Shown in pieces: positions 8,953 to 17,090 of a stretch of 64,000 nucleotides of DNA. Source of the stretch: Rhizobium sophorae (GTDB lineage Bacteria > Pseudomonadota > Alphaproteobacteria > Rhizobiales > Rhizobiaceae); contig NZ_JABFCN010000062.1 of NCBI RefSeq assembly GCF_013087515.1, positions 27,776 through 91,775 on the forward strand, written 5' to 3'. The number at the start of each line of letters is the position of its first letter. Position 1 is the first letter of the stretch. The position numbers were made by a program, and so were the translations under genes. The notes below the pieces were generated by a model. It made no database searches. It saw nothing but the letters and a program-made list of their open reading frames with translations, and was not told the origin of the DNA.

Positions 8953-10608
8953 TTAGGCGAATGCCTTCAATGCAGCATGGATTTGGGATACGACGGCTGC
9001 GCCTTCACCGACAGCGGCAGCGACGCGCTTCGTTGAACCGGACCTGACGTCGCCAATCGCGAAAAGATTTCGAAGGCTAGTTTCAAGAGATGTGCGTTGA
9101 CCGTCGTTGGCGCCGGTAGTCTCGGGGCCTGTGAGAATAAAGCCAGAGCGATCGCGCTTCACATGCTCGACCAGCCACCCGGCGTTGGGATCCGCGCCGA
9201 TGAAGAGGAACATATGGCGCAGCTCGAGATCTCGCTTTTCACCCGTCGCGTTGTTCCTTACGACGGCTCCAGAAAGCTCAGAGCGGGTGTCGCCGGATAC
9301 AGCGTCGATCTCGCAGCCCATATGTATTTCGACATTTGGTAGCTGCCCGATGCGGTCCACCAAATACTGAGACATGGTTTCTTCCAGGGGGCGGCGGGCA
9401 ACGAGATGCAGCTTCTTTACCTGCGGCGCCAGGTAGGCGACCGCCTGTCCCGCGGAATTGCCGCCGCCAACAAGCGCGATCTCTTCACCTTGGCAGAGGC
9501 GGGCTTCAACAGATGTGGCCCAGTAGCAAATCCCCGATCCCTCGAATTTATCAATGTCCGCGACGGCTGGTCGGCGGTACCGAGCACCTGACGCGATTAC
9601 GACAGTTTTGGCCCGAACGGACCGACCGTCATCCAGTTCCAAGGAGTGATAACCATCTGATGCGGGCACGAATTTTCGAACTTCGATTGGCAGCGCGATC
9701 TCTGCACCAAACTTGAGGGCTTGGTTGAACGCTCTGCCAGCGAGAGCTTGTCCCGATATTCCCGTTGGAAAGCCAAGGTAGTTCTCGATCCGAGCCGACG
9801 CCCCGGCTTGGCCGCCAACAGCTCGTTCATCCAGCACTATCACTTTCAAGCCTTCGGATGCGGCGTAGACCGATGTAGCCAATCCAGCGGGGCCTGCCCC
9901 GACGACTGCAACGTCGTACAGGACGTCCGTGTTGATGTCCGGTGTGATCCCAAGACAAAGAGCGGCTTCCTGATTGCTTGGATTGTTGAGCACACTGCCG
10001 CTAGGGCAAACCATGACAGGCAAGGCGTCGGCCGAGACGCCAAGCTTTTTGACTAGCTCACGGCCACTCTCGTCCGCTGAGGCGTCGAGAACCAAGTGAG
10101 GATAGCCGCTGCGCGTGAGAAATCCCTGCAGACGAGTGATTGCGGCGCTTCCAGGGGTGCCAATTAGGATGGAACCAGCACCTCCGGTGTCGATCAAAGC
10201 AACTCGACGAAGGATAAAGGCTCGCATCACCAATTCGCCAATGTCGGCTGAACCAATAACCAACGCCCGGAGGTGTGATCCGTCGTAGGGTAGCGCAACG
10301 CACCCCTCCGCACCGGCGGCGCCTCTCACCAATGAAGGTCGACCTGCCAGTTGACTGACCTCGCCTGTGAACTGGCCGGGCGAATGGGTCACCACGTTCA
10401 ATTCATGCGAAAGGCCGTCGTGTCGAAATACGTCCAAGCTTCCTTCAAGCACCAGCCAGACTGGCGCGTCTTTTTCGCCGAAATGCACCACTATCTCGCC
10501 TGCAGAAAAGTGGTGAGGTTCCCCGCTGGCGAACCTCCGGGCCGATATCATCTGCGTCGGGCTCAAGACTGGAAACATCTGTTCCGCGCGATTATTCGAA
10601 TTTGCCAT
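8953..10608 (-). CDS. Cyclic-nucleotide-binding-domain / thioredoxin-reductase-like flavoprotein lacking the CxxC
   Basis: A 551-residue two-domain protein. Residues ~15-135 form a cNMP-binding fold (FSAGEIVVHFGEKDAPVWLV, GEVSQLAGR). A linker region with Rossmann/thioredoxin-like features follows, then an FAD/NAD(P)H class II thioredoxin reductase module with VVGAGPAGLATSVYA (FAD), VGGGNSAGQAVAYL (NADPH) and FAIGDVRSGSTKRVAAAVGEG at the end. Where thioredoxin reductases have CATC, this protein has C-Y-W-A-T, so the second redox cysteine is missing and disulfide reduction by the usual mechanism is unlikely. ATG 10608 has GGAG upstream. Last gene of a sigma-factor operon; 23 bp after the zinc-finger gene. 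Confidence 0.88.
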   Translation of the reverse strand: MANSNNRAEQMFPVLSPTQMISARRFASGEPHHFSAGEIVVHFGEKDAPVWLVLEGSLDVFRHDGLSHELNVVTHSPGQFTGEVSQLAGRPSLVRGAAGAEGCVALPYDGSHLRALVIGSADIGELVMRAFILRRVALIDTGGAGSILIGTPGSAAITRLQGFLTRSGYPHLVLDASADESGRELVKKLGVSADALPVMVCPSGSVLNNPSNQEAALCLGITPDINTDVLYDVAVVGAGPAGLATSVYAASEGLKVIVLDERAVGGQAGASARIENYLGFPTGISGQALAGRAFNQALKFGAEIALPIEVRKFVPASDGYHSLELDDGRSVRAKTVVIASGARYRRPAVADIDKFEGSGICYWATSVEARLCQGEEIALVGGGNSAGQAVAYLAPQVKKLHLVARRPLEETMSQYLVDRIGQLPNVEIHMGCEIDAVSGDTRSELSGAVVRNNATGEKRDLELRHMFLFIGADPNAGWLVEHVKRDRSGFILTGPETTGANDGQRTSLETSLRNLFAIGDVRSGSTKRVAAAVGEGAAVVSQIHAALKAFA

Positions 10609-10631
10609 GAGAATGCTCCGCCGCTCCGGCT

Positions 10632-10934
10632 TCAATAGAATTTGGGAATAGGCCCCGGATGTGGTGTCCGATCGGGAAGTTCGACGATGGTCTCGTCGAC
10701 AAAGCACCAGCCCCAACCTTCGGGAGGGTCGTAGCCTTCGATTATCGGGTGGCCGGTCTCCTGAAAATGCTTGGTGGCATGATGACCGATGGAATCATCG
10801 CAACATCCGACATGGCCGCATTCCCGGCAGAGCCTGAGGTGTACCCAGCCTTGACCAATCTCCAGGCATTCCTCGCAGCCCAATGTGCGAGGTTTCACTC
10901 CGTATACGCTAGATCCATGGTTGCACGTACTCAT
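10632..10934 (-). CDS. UBP-type zinc finger protein
   Basis: A 100-residue protein that is essentially one ZnF-UBP domain: C-N-H near the start, C-E-E-C, L-C-R-E-C-G-H-V-G-C-C-D, then G-H-H-A-T-K-H-F and GHPI. In eukaryotes this fold binds the ubiquitin C-terminus; bacterial copies have no known partner. ATG 10934 overlaps the anti-sigma stop codon (ATGA), which argues for translational coupling and decides the start over ATG 10946. It sits between the anti-sigma and the TrxR-like gene, suggesting a role in the same stress response. Confidence 0.88.
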   Translation of the reverse strand: MSTCNHGSSVYGVKPRTLGCEECLEIGQGWVHLRLCRECGHVGCCDDSIGHHATKHFQETGHPIIEGYDPPEGWGWCFVDETIVELPDRTPHPGPIPKFY

Positions 10935-11314
10935 GGGGACCCCCATCCGATTGGTTGTTGTAATTGACCGGGAGATTGTATCGAAGTGCCTGCTTCTAGC
11001 AACGGGCGGGAGATCCACCCGGCTAAGGCCCCGATAAAAATTCCTGCCACCGTCCCAAGGACGAGCGCCGTCTGACGCGGTAGCTGATATCCCGCGTTAT
11101 GGAGTGCATTGTTTAAGCTTGCGGGTACGTCTTCAGCCCCGACGGGGTCAAGCGTTCGACGAAGAGCCTCGGCCTGACGTTCATAGGCGCCCACACGCTG
11201 GGCGGCGCTCAGATCGCCATGGAGATAGGTCTCGACTTCAATCTTTTTCTCTGGAGCAAGACTGTGGTCGATGAAGCATTGAAGGTCTGCTTCTGTGATT
11301 ACCCGAATTGTCAC
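10931..11314 (-). CDS. Putative membrane anti-sigma factor
   Basis: A 127-residue protein with an N-terminal cytoplasmic part (ITEADLQCFIDHSLAPEKKIEVETYL), which is the pattern of RsiW/NrsF-like anti-sigma helices though the zinc-binding HxxxCxxC is absent. One transmembrane segment follows at ~82-103 (ALVLGTVAGIFIGALAGWI), then a short periplasmic tail. Its start overlaps the sigma-factor stop by 4 bp and its stop overlaps the zinc-finger start, the usual layout of an ECF sigma / anti-sigma pair. Function is inferred from layout and topology. Confidence 0.8.
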   Translation of the reverse strand: MTIRVITEADLQCFIDHSLAPEKKIEVETYLHGDLSAAQRVGAYERQAEALRRTLDPVGAEDVPASLNNALHNAGYQLPRQTALVLGTVAGIFIGALAGWISRPLLEAGTSIQSPGQLQQPIGWGSP

Positions 11315-11790
11315 TTCACCCTCCGCAGGTAAGGCCTTTTGATGAGCGTTTGCCGGATTGGGGCTTCAACGATGAGCCTGAGCTGCTCCCGCGCTTGCGG
11401 CAGCAAACGTAGAAGCTCGCCCTCCGAAATATCCAGGACCTGCGCAGCCTCGCGATGAGAGAGCCGCTCTACCGAAGTCAAAAGGATCGAGCTTCGTTGG
11501 ACCGGCGCGAGTTTTGACAAAGCGATCGCTGGTCCGATGACCTTTTGCCCATAGTTTTCAGGATAGTCAGCGGACGGCGTTGCCGACGCTTTCCCGTCCA
11601 CCAGGCCACACATCAACCTAAGAGCATTGAGGCGTACATTTGAGTGTCCCATCCACAGCCACCGAGCTCGCAATTTCTTAAGAGTGGTGAGCACGAGGAC
11701 ATCCGCTGCATCCACGTCCGGACAGTGGCCTCGCGCAAAACGCCTCAACGACGGAAGGTGTGGGAGAACTGCTTCGCTAAAGTTTTTCAT
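11311..11790 (-). CDS. ECF-type RNA polymerase sigma factor
   Basis: A 159-residue sigma-70-related protein with a region 2-like helix set at residues 5-70 (LPSLRRFARGHCPDVDAADVLVLTTLKKL) and a region 4 HTH at ~95-145 (LAPVQRSSILLTSVERLSHREAAQVLDISEGELLRLL). Its size and layout fit an alphaproteobacterial ECF group. Region 2 is short and diverges from the canonical DxxQ/T pattern. The first gene of a four-gene operon with anti-sigma, UBP zinc finger and TrxR-like protein. ATG 11790 has AAAGAACC upstream. Confidence 0.85.
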   Translation of the reverse strand: MKNFSEAVLPHLPSLRRFARGHCPDVDAADVLVLTTLKKLRARWLWMGHSNVRLNALRLMCGLVDGKASATPSADYPENYGQKVIGPAIALSKLAPVQRSSILLTSVERLSHREAAQVLDISEGELLRLLPQAREQLRLIVEAPIRQTLIKRPYLRRVK

Positions 11791-12117
11791 AGGTTCTTTC
11801 TCTAAGCGCCGGACGGGGTCAAATCTTGGATGATTTCGCCGCCGCGTCGTTGATGCTTCAGCTCGCGTAGCGCTTGAGTGGGAGTGGGAGTGGGTAGGAA
11901 GCGTAGTGACAGGATCGGATTGTCAAAGAATTGGTCGCGCAATTGGGTACATTCGTCTCATCAGCCGCCCGGGACCGCCCTCCCGCTAGCCGCTGGTCGT
12001 GAGGGCAAGCCCCTTGCTGCGAATGCTCTCCAAGCCGCATTCGCGTCGCGGCCCCTCGTTTTGGATCCCCCAACCAAAACGAGGGGCCGCAAAACCTTCG
12101 GATTCTTTGGCAGTAAA
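11791..12117. other. Intergenic region without an intact gene
   Basis: About 330 bp between the sigma factor and the broken gene copy. It contains a short GGAGTG tandem run (about three units, ~11876-11894) and the long perfect palindrome at 12049-12089. The sigma-factor promoter must lie near 11800-11870 on the minus strand. Open frames here are Arg/Pro-rich and mutually overlapping, and I do not accept them as genes. Confidence 0.5.
12049..12089. repeat. Perfect 14-bp inverted repeat with 13-bp loop
   Basis: Arms CGGCCCCTCGTTTT (12049-12062) and its exact complement (12076-12089). Neither side is followed by a T run, so it is not a standard terminator. Its position just beyond the broken gene copy suggests a repetitive palindromic element or recombination scar. 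Confidence 0.6.
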
Positions 12118-12265
12118 AAGCCGCGTGCGAGACGCGTTCCTTCTAACGAGGACGTCGGCTTTGCCTTTAAGACCCCACAAGACGCCACCTTGGTGAAGCT
12201 TGGCGGCAAGGAAACCGGTCCATTCCACCGTGTGCTTCGACGGCAATGTCTACGAGGCTAGTCAT
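12118..12265 (-). pseudogene. Truncated, frameshifted copy of the 12880-13599 gene
   Basis: Starting at ATG 12265 (AGAAGAAA upstream) the frame reads MTSLVDIAVEAHGGMDRF, matching the start MNALAQKIIDAHGGLDQW of the intact gene. The frame then shifts, with loss of about four codons, and continues AAKLHQGGVLWGLKGKADVL, matching SAHLVQGGALWTLKGQAGKL. Similarity stops near 12118. So only the first ~45 codons of a roughly 239-codon gene remain. It lies 13 bp downstream of the HbpS-like gene, on the same strand. Confidence 0.8.
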
Positions 12266-12278
12266 TGGATTTCTTCTG

Positions 12279-12692
12279 CTAGTTTGGGTTTGGAAGAGCT
12301 TGAAGCGCAGCTTCAGCAACGGCAATGTCCTGTTCGATGGAGCCACCGCTGACGCCAACGGCTCCGGCCACGTTGCCATCGAGAAGGATCGGAATGCCCC
12401 CACCAAGGATGACGAAAGCCCCGCCATTGACCGAGCTGACAGCGAATAGCGATTGTCCTGGCTGGATCATTGGAACGAAGGCAGCGGACGGGGCGTGAAA
12501 CGCCCTGGCAGTCCGGGCTTTGCCGATCGCCAGGTCGAATGCTCCTGGCCACGCCATGTCCATCCGCGCCATGGCGACCAGGTCTCCACCACCATCGAGA
12601 ATGACGATTGTGGACTTAACGCCGATCTGGTTGGCCGCATGTTCGGCTTTTTCGATCATGGCTCTGGCGAGGGAGAGGTCGAGGACACTCAT
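12279..12692 (-). CDS. HbpS/GlcG-family (haem-degrading-like) protein
   Basis: A 137-residue GlcG/HbpS-type protein: LSLARAMIEKAEHAANQIGVKSTI..., DGGGDLVAMARMD, then SVNGGAFVILGGGIPILLDGNVAGAVGVSGGS and a C-terminal QDIAVAEAAL. Family members form octamers, and some bind haem or aquo-cobalamin in the extracytoplasmic space; others are cytosolic with no proven activity. No signal peptide is evident here. ATG 12692 begins the conserved domain; upstream in-frame starts would add 12 residues. Third gene after the hydrolase and unknown protein and probably cotranscribed, though a 187-bp gap precedes it. Confidence 0.85.
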   Translation of the reverse strand: MSVLDLSLARAMIEKAEHAANQIGVKSTIVILDGGGDLVAMARMDMAWPGAFDLAIGKARTARAFHAPSAAFVPMIQPGQSLFAVSSVNGGAFVILGGGIPILLDGNVAGAVGVSGGSIEQDIAVAEAALQALPNPN

Positions 12693-12879
12693 GCTGTTAT
12701 CCAGTGCGCTGAGGGATCGGGGCGACACCGCACCCAGCAGCGGCTGGGTGCAGTTAGTGCGATTGTGAGATCGGGTACGGTGATGACTCGTGCGGCTTGT
12801 GACGAGCGGCCGATTGCAGGTCGAACACCGCGTGCGACCGTTGAGGGCGGGCGAGGGCGGTGCCTCGCCCGCCGGGCGA

Positions 12880-13599
12880 TCAACTTAGTTTGATGTCAGA
12901 GAGATCGATGGAAACGACCAAAGGCTCGGCCATGGATTGTCCATCGGGCTGGCGTGGAAAGATACGGCGCACGGTCGGGAACTTGATCCCCTGAACTTCG
13001 GTATAGTCGCTGATGTAATGTGCACCAGGTGTGTTGCCAGCGATCTCGACGTCGTAGTCGTGACGTTTCAGCAGACCGGATTCATCGATGTAGAGCGTCT
13101 GGACGGTGCTGTGGGTCGCGATTTCTTTCGGGAACGTCACCTTCAGGTGCTTCCAGGTCTCGCCTTTCTCCGTCCAGTCACCGAGTTCTTCGGTTTCGAC
13201 CCCCGGCGCCGCGAGCAGGAACGGCATATTGAGATAGGTCCACATGGCGATCCCGGCGAAGTAGGCAAGCTGCTCCTCAGACCAGGGTGTTTCCAAGGTG
13301 TGGCCAGCGAACGACGCGCGAGGGCTTTCGAGTTCGCCGACGATATTCCCGCCGTTGTCCTTGATGGTGACCTTGCCTGGTTCGAAGCGTGTGACTTTCG
13401 CCTCGGGACCCAGAGGGGAGTGCGATGCCCATTCATCGCCGAGACCGACGGTGACGTTCGTTTCATCAAGCTTTCCAGCCTGGCCCTTCAGTGTCCAAAG
13501 GGCGCCGCCTTGGACGAGGTGAGCGGACAGCTGAGAGAACTTTTTCCACTGATCGAGACCACCGTGGGCGTCGATAATCTTCTGTGCGAGTGCGTTCAT
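12880..13599 (-). CDS. Conserved hypothetical protein, 239 aa
   Basis: I recognise the sequence type (NALAQKIIDAHGG-x-D-x-W at the start, FAGHTLETPW in the middle, HDYDVEIAGNTPGAHYISDY near the end) but know of no assigned function. Predicted beta-rich, with alternating hydrophobic strands and no signal peptide. It sits 26 bp downstream of the alpha/beta hydrolase with AAGGAG before ATG 13599. A degraded second copy of its 5' end lies at 12118-12265. Confidence 0.75.
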   Translation of the reverse strand: MNALAQKIIDAHGGLDQWKKFSQLSAHLVQGGALWTLKGQAGKLDETNVTVGLGDEWASHSPLGPEAKVTRFEPGKVTIKDNGGNIVGELESPRASFAGHTLETPWSEEQLAYFAGIAMWTYLNMPFLLAAPGVETEELGDWTEKGETWKHLKVTFPKEIATHSTVQTLYIDESGLLKRHDYDVEIAGNTPGAHYISDYTEVQGIKFPTVRRIFPRQPDGQSMAEPLVVSIDLSDIKLS

Positions 13600-13625
13600 A
13601 GTATTTCTCCTTGTGTGTGGCGCGA

Positions 13626-14456
13626 TCAGGCGTCCAGGAATGTTTTGACGTGCGCGACGAAGGTCTCTGGGTACTGGAATAGCGCACCGTGGCCAGAGTC
13701 CGGATAGATGATCAGGGTGGCCGTGCTCATGTTCTTGAACATCTCGTACGCGTTGATCGACGGGAACATGGTGTCGTCGCTTCCGTGGACGATCAGAGCA
13801 GGCTGTTTGATTGCCTTCAGGGAGGCGTGATCCGGGTCTTGCTCAGCGCACCAGCCGATAATTGAAGCGGCCTGAGGATTGCTGACGTCTTCGCCGCTCT
13901 CGGGGTCACGATCGTTCTTGCGGACGGTAGCACGGGCAACGAAGGCTCTCGCAGCTGCCTGGCTTGCGTCTGACGGCGGGAAGAAGAGGGGGAGGCGCAC
14001 ATCAGGAGCATTTTTGGAAAACGCGTCCTGGACGACCTCCATGAGGTGCTCTTCTCCTCCCTTTGGTGCGGTGCCAGCCAAGATGATTTTGCGGACCTTG
14101 ACGGCGGAACGGGCGGCCATGACCTGCGCCAAGAAACCGCCGAGCGAGAAGCCAAGGAGATCGACTTCATCGAGGCCAAGTGCGTTGATGAAGTTCTCAG
14201 CGTCAGTCGCCATCTGATCGACGTTGTCGGGCGTCTTGCCGCCAGATGTCCCGACGCCAGCATTGTTGAAGATCACCACCGGGCGATCCGCTGCAAGTGA
14301 ATTGGCAACGATGGGATCCCAAGCGTCCATTGTTCCGGTGAAATGCTGCATAAAGACCAGCGGGACGCCGGTCTTCGGCCCAAGACGGCGATAGGCGAAC
14401 CGTATACCCCCAGCCTCGACGTACTCGGTAGGTGCTGTCTCCAATGCGACGGACAT
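13626..14456 (-). CDS. Alpha/beta hydrolase
   Basis: A 276-residue hydrolase with a complete triad context: oxyanion region F-M-Q-H-F-T-G, nucleophile Ser in L-G-F-S-L-G-G (~118), acid in H-G-S-D-D-T-M-F-P (~225) and His in D-S-G-H-G-A-L (~253). Substrate unknown; the sequence resembles esterase/perhydrolase-type family members. ATG 14456 follows GGAAGGAA. First gene of a unit with the unknown protein and the HbpS-like gene, preceded 82 bp upstream by the 10-bp-periodic CTTAA element at 14538-14562. Confidence 0.88.
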   Translation of the reverse strand: MSVALETAPTEYVEAGGIRFAYRRLGPKTGVPLVFMQHFTGTMDAWDPIVANSLAADRPVVIFNNAGVGTSGGKTPDNVDQMATDAENFINALGLDEVDLLGFSLGGFLAQVMAARSAVKVRKIILAGTAPKGGEEHLMEVVQDAFSKNAPDVRLPLFFPPSDASQAAARAFVARATVRKNDRDPESGEDVSNPQAASIIGWCAEQDPDHASLKAIKQPALIVHGSDDTMFPSINAYEMFKNMSTATLIIYPDSGHGALFQYPETFVAHVKTFLDA

Positions 14457-14836
14457 GCTGTATTCCTTCCTCGGTGATGCGGCTGAGCCGTGTGTGTTTC
14501 CGAGGAGATACTGCCTGCCGGGTGCCAACCACGCGAGTTAAGGCATATTAAGTGATGTTAAGGCCGAAATAGCTGGGAGCAGCCGTTGATTGCGGAACAA
14601 AGGGGAGGCGTTGGCACCCAGCTTGGCGCATTCGGATCTATTCGAAAGAGGTGCCGAATTTTCTTGGAGAGGCTGTCCGGATGACGGCGATTGAGGTTTG
14701 GGCCTTGCAAGTGATCGTGCGCCAGCGCTTCATTTCGAGCGAGGATGCTCCAAGCTCGTCAGCGATCGCGACTCCAACAAGGATGCCCAACAAGCTACGG
14801 TCAAGCTCGTCATGGGCATCCTTCGAGGCGAGGATG
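14457..14836. other. Intergenic region holding the CTTAA element
   Basis: 380 bp between the aldehyde dehydrogenase stop and the hydrolase start. The part next to the hydrolase holds the 25-bp CTTAA element. The rest (14600-14836) has overlapping short open frames on the plus strand with no recognisable protein and no convincing ribosome-binding site. Confidence 0.5.
14538..14562 (-). promoter_or_regulatory. CTTAA triple direct repeat, 10-bp period (copy A)
   Basis: On the minus strand three CTTAA units occur at exactly 10-bp steps (plus-strand TTAAG at 14538, 14548 and 14558), followed by CTCGC. It points toward the hydrolase start 82 bp away. Copies B (23682-23706) and C (28568-28592) match it at 19 of 25 positions. 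A 10-bp period is one helical turn, as in tandem sites for OmpR/PhoB-type winged-helix regulators. Confidence 0.7.
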
Positions 14837-16375
14837 TTACTTTCCTGTGCCTGAGTTCTGGAGAGCCGACGGCAGCATGACGTCCGGGAAATCCTGATAG
14901 GAAACCGGGCGCAGGAAGCGATAGATCGCTAGTGTTCCGACCGACGTGGAGCGGCCATCGGATGTTGCCGGGAAGGGGCCTCCGTGGACCATTGCGGGCG
15001 AGACTTCGACGCCGGTGCCAAAGCCGTTGATCAGCAATCTCCCTGCCAATTGTTGGAGGCGCGGGACGATCATTTGAGCCGCGGGATAGTCGGCCTCGTC
15101 AACTTGCAACGCAATCGTCAGCTGACCTTCCAGATTATCGACGACCTCTAAGACCTGGCGTTCATCCGAGCATTTGACGATCAAGCCTGCCGCGCCGAAG
15201 ACCTCTTCCTGCAATTCGGGGTGAGCGAGGAACGATGAAGCGTCGGTCTCAAACAGCGCCGTAGCGGCCTGAAATTCCTTGCCATCCTGTCCGCGAGCAA
15301 GCTCCGCCACCGAAGAGTGAGACGCCAGTCGCTGTACCGCTTCACAGTAAGCTTTGAAGATCCCGCCTGTCAGCATTGTTTGTGCCGGTGTCTCCGCAAG
15401 TGCCCCACGCGCTGCAGCTTTGAAGGCCTCAAGGCCGGGACTGTCAATCGCAATCAACAAACCGGGGTTCGTGCAAAACTGACCAGCACCCAAGACGAGC
15501 GATCCTGCGAACGCCTTCCCAATGTCCGGCCCCCTTCGCTGCAACGCATTGGGAAATAGGATGACCGGGTTGATGCTGCTCATTTCGGCGTAGACCGGAA
15601 TCGGCTGCTTGCGCTCTGATGCGATCTTCACTAACGCCATACCACCGCGTCTGGACCCCGTGAAGCCGACCGCCTTGATCCGATGATCGGCGACAAGCGC
15701 TTGTCCGACTTCAAAGCCGGTGTCGAAGAGCATCGCGAAGGTCCCCGGATGCAGACCACTATCGGACACGGCCTTTTGTACGGCATGCCCGACCAGCTCG
15801 GAGGTTCCTGGGTGCGCAGAGTGGGCTTTGACAATAACCGGGCAGCCAGCCGCCAGCGCGGATGCCGTGTCGCCGCCTGCAACAGAGAACGCCAATGGGA
15901 AGTTTGACGCTCCGAAAACAGCGACTGGACCCAAGGCGACGTTTCGAAGTCTCAGGTCAGGCTTGGGAACGGGCTTACGCGTCGGATCGCCCGCATCAAA
16001 TCGTAGCTCTTGGAAGCGGCCAGCCCTTACCTCCTTGGCGAACAGTCGAAGTTGACCGACGGTCCTGGCCCGCTCGCCTTCAAGTCGACCTCTTGGGAGG
16101 CCGGTCTCGGCCATGGCCCGCACGATCAAGTCGTCACCGATTGCCTCAATTTCTAGAGCAACACGGTCAAGGAAAGCGGCTCGCGTGTCGAGGCCAGTTT
16201 CGCTGAAGCTTGGAAATGCTTCCCATGCCAGTGCAGAAGCTTCGTTCACCTCATCGAGCGTGGCACCTGCGAATTCGACGGGCAAGCTGTTGCCGGTCGC
16301 AGCCTCGACTGCAAAGAACGACTTTCCTTTGCCCATCCGGGCGGTTCCACCGATGAGCAAGCTACCGTTTAACAT
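14837..16375 (-). CDS. NADP-dependent aldehyde dehydrogenase (ketoglutarate-semialdehyde dehydrogenase type)
   Basis: A 512-residue ALDH. Motifs: GPVAVFGASNFPLAFSVAGGDTASALAAGCPVIVKAHSAHPGTS (cofactor region, split across ~145-190), FTGSRRGG, the general base Glu in A-E-M-S-S-I-N-P-V, and the catalytic Cys in GQFCTNPGL. The GQFCTNPG and HPGTSELVG patterns are those of alpha-ketoglutarate semialdehyde / fatty aldehyde NADP-dependent enzymes. It would oxidise a semialdehyde to the acid. The TetR gene ends 13 bp upstream in the same direction, so it is likely autoregulated with its regulator. Confidence 0.92.
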   Translation of the reverse strand: MLNGSLLIGGTARMGKGKSFFAVEAATGNSLPVEFAGATLDEVNEASALAWEAFPSFSETGLDTRAAFLDRVALEIEAIGDDLIVRAMAETGLPRGRLEGERARTVGQLRLFAKEVRAGRFQELRFDAGDPTRKPVPKPDLRLRNVALGPVAVFGASNFPLAFSVAGGDTASALAAGCPVIVKAHSAHPGTSELVGHAVQKAVSDSGLHPGTFAMLFDTGFEVGQALVADHRIKAVGFTGSRRGGMALVKIASERKQPIPVYAEMSSINPVILFPNALQRRGPDIGKAFAGSLVLGAGQFCTNPGLLIAIDSPGLEAFKAAARGALAETPAQTMLTGGIFKAYCEAVQRLASHSSVAELARGQDGKEFQAATALFETDASSFLAHPELQEEVFGAAGLIVKCSDERQVLEVVDNLEGQLTIALQVDEADYPAAQMIVPRLQQLAGRLLINGFGTGVEVSPAMVHGGPFPATSDGRSTSVGTLAIYRFLRPVSYQDFPDVMLPSALQNSGTGK

Positions 16376-16388
16376 TTTCGAGGCCTTT

Positions 16389-16976
16389 CTAAAGTTGATC
16401 CGGACCTACATTGCTGAGCAATGCAAAGGCCATTTTGAAGAAGTCATCCAGCGGACCACGGTCGCCGGTTAGCTTCGTGCGAAGTTCGCAACCTTCCCAG
16501 CTGCTCACCAAAAATCGGGCGAGTTCACCAGCCTCGATGTCGGAACGAACTTGTCCGATTTCTTGTGCTGCTTTCACCGCGGCTGCCAAGCTCTCTGTCC
16601 ATCTGTCTAGATCAGACCGCAGAGCTGCTTGTAAATGAGGAACCGCCGTCGAGCTCTCCGCGGTTAGATTGGCAATCAAGCAACCGCGGTCAAAACCGGC
16701 TTCCTGATGACGCGCCAGGCAAAATTCGAAGTGGCGTCGTATCCGATCTATGGGTGGGAGGTTGGCGTCGAAGAGAATTTCCCGTTGAGAGGAAGCCACG
16801 TATTGCTCCAACACCGCGATGGCCAGCTCTTCCTTCGATTTGAAATGGTTATAGAAGCTTCCTTTTGGAACTCCGGCGGTGTCAGAAATTTCTTGGACGC
16901 CACAACCGTCATATCCAAGCGCGTGAAAGCGCTCCAGACCAGCCGCCAAGATCCGTTCCCTCACAGACGGTGCCAT
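16389..16976 (-). CDS. TetR/AcrR-family regulator
   Basis: A 195-residue regulator with an N-terminal HTH (RERILAAGLERFHALGYDGC, then ISDTAGVPKGSFYNHFKSKEELA) and a C-terminal ligand domain starting CLIANLTAESS, typical of the AcrR-C/TetR_C_6 group of aldehyde or electrophile sensors. ATG 16976 has GGGAG six bases upstream and is preferred over TTG 16994. Cotranscribed with the aldehyde dehydrogenase, which it probably represses until an inducer binds. Confidence 0.9.
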   Translation of the reverse strand: MAPSVRERILAAGLERFHALGYDGCGVQEISDTAGVPKGSFYNHFKSKEELAIAVLEQYVASSQREILFDANLPPIDRIRRHFEFCLARHQEAGFDRGCLIANLTAESSTAVPHLQAALRSDLDRWTESLAAAVKAAQEIGQVRSDIEAGELARFLVSSWEGCELRTKLTGDRGPLDDFFKMAFALLSNVGPDQL

Positions 16977-17090
16977 TGTCGTCTCCCTTTTCAAAATGGG
17001 ATACGAACGCAGGCGTCAGCCTTCAAGCCCCGCGAGCTAATAGTAGCTGAAAATTGAGGGGTGCAGGTTCATGAATCTGAGCCGATTGAA

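Noticed and set aside
11961..12246. Open frames on both strands rich in Arg, Ala and Pro (for example 11961-12209)
   Set aside because: They are explained by the GC-rich palindrome and the decayed gene copy; no gene-like composition.
14651..14880. Short plus-strand frames antisense to the end of the aldehyde dehydrogenase
   Set aside because: No ribosome-binding site or protein similarity, two overlapping frames of similar length.
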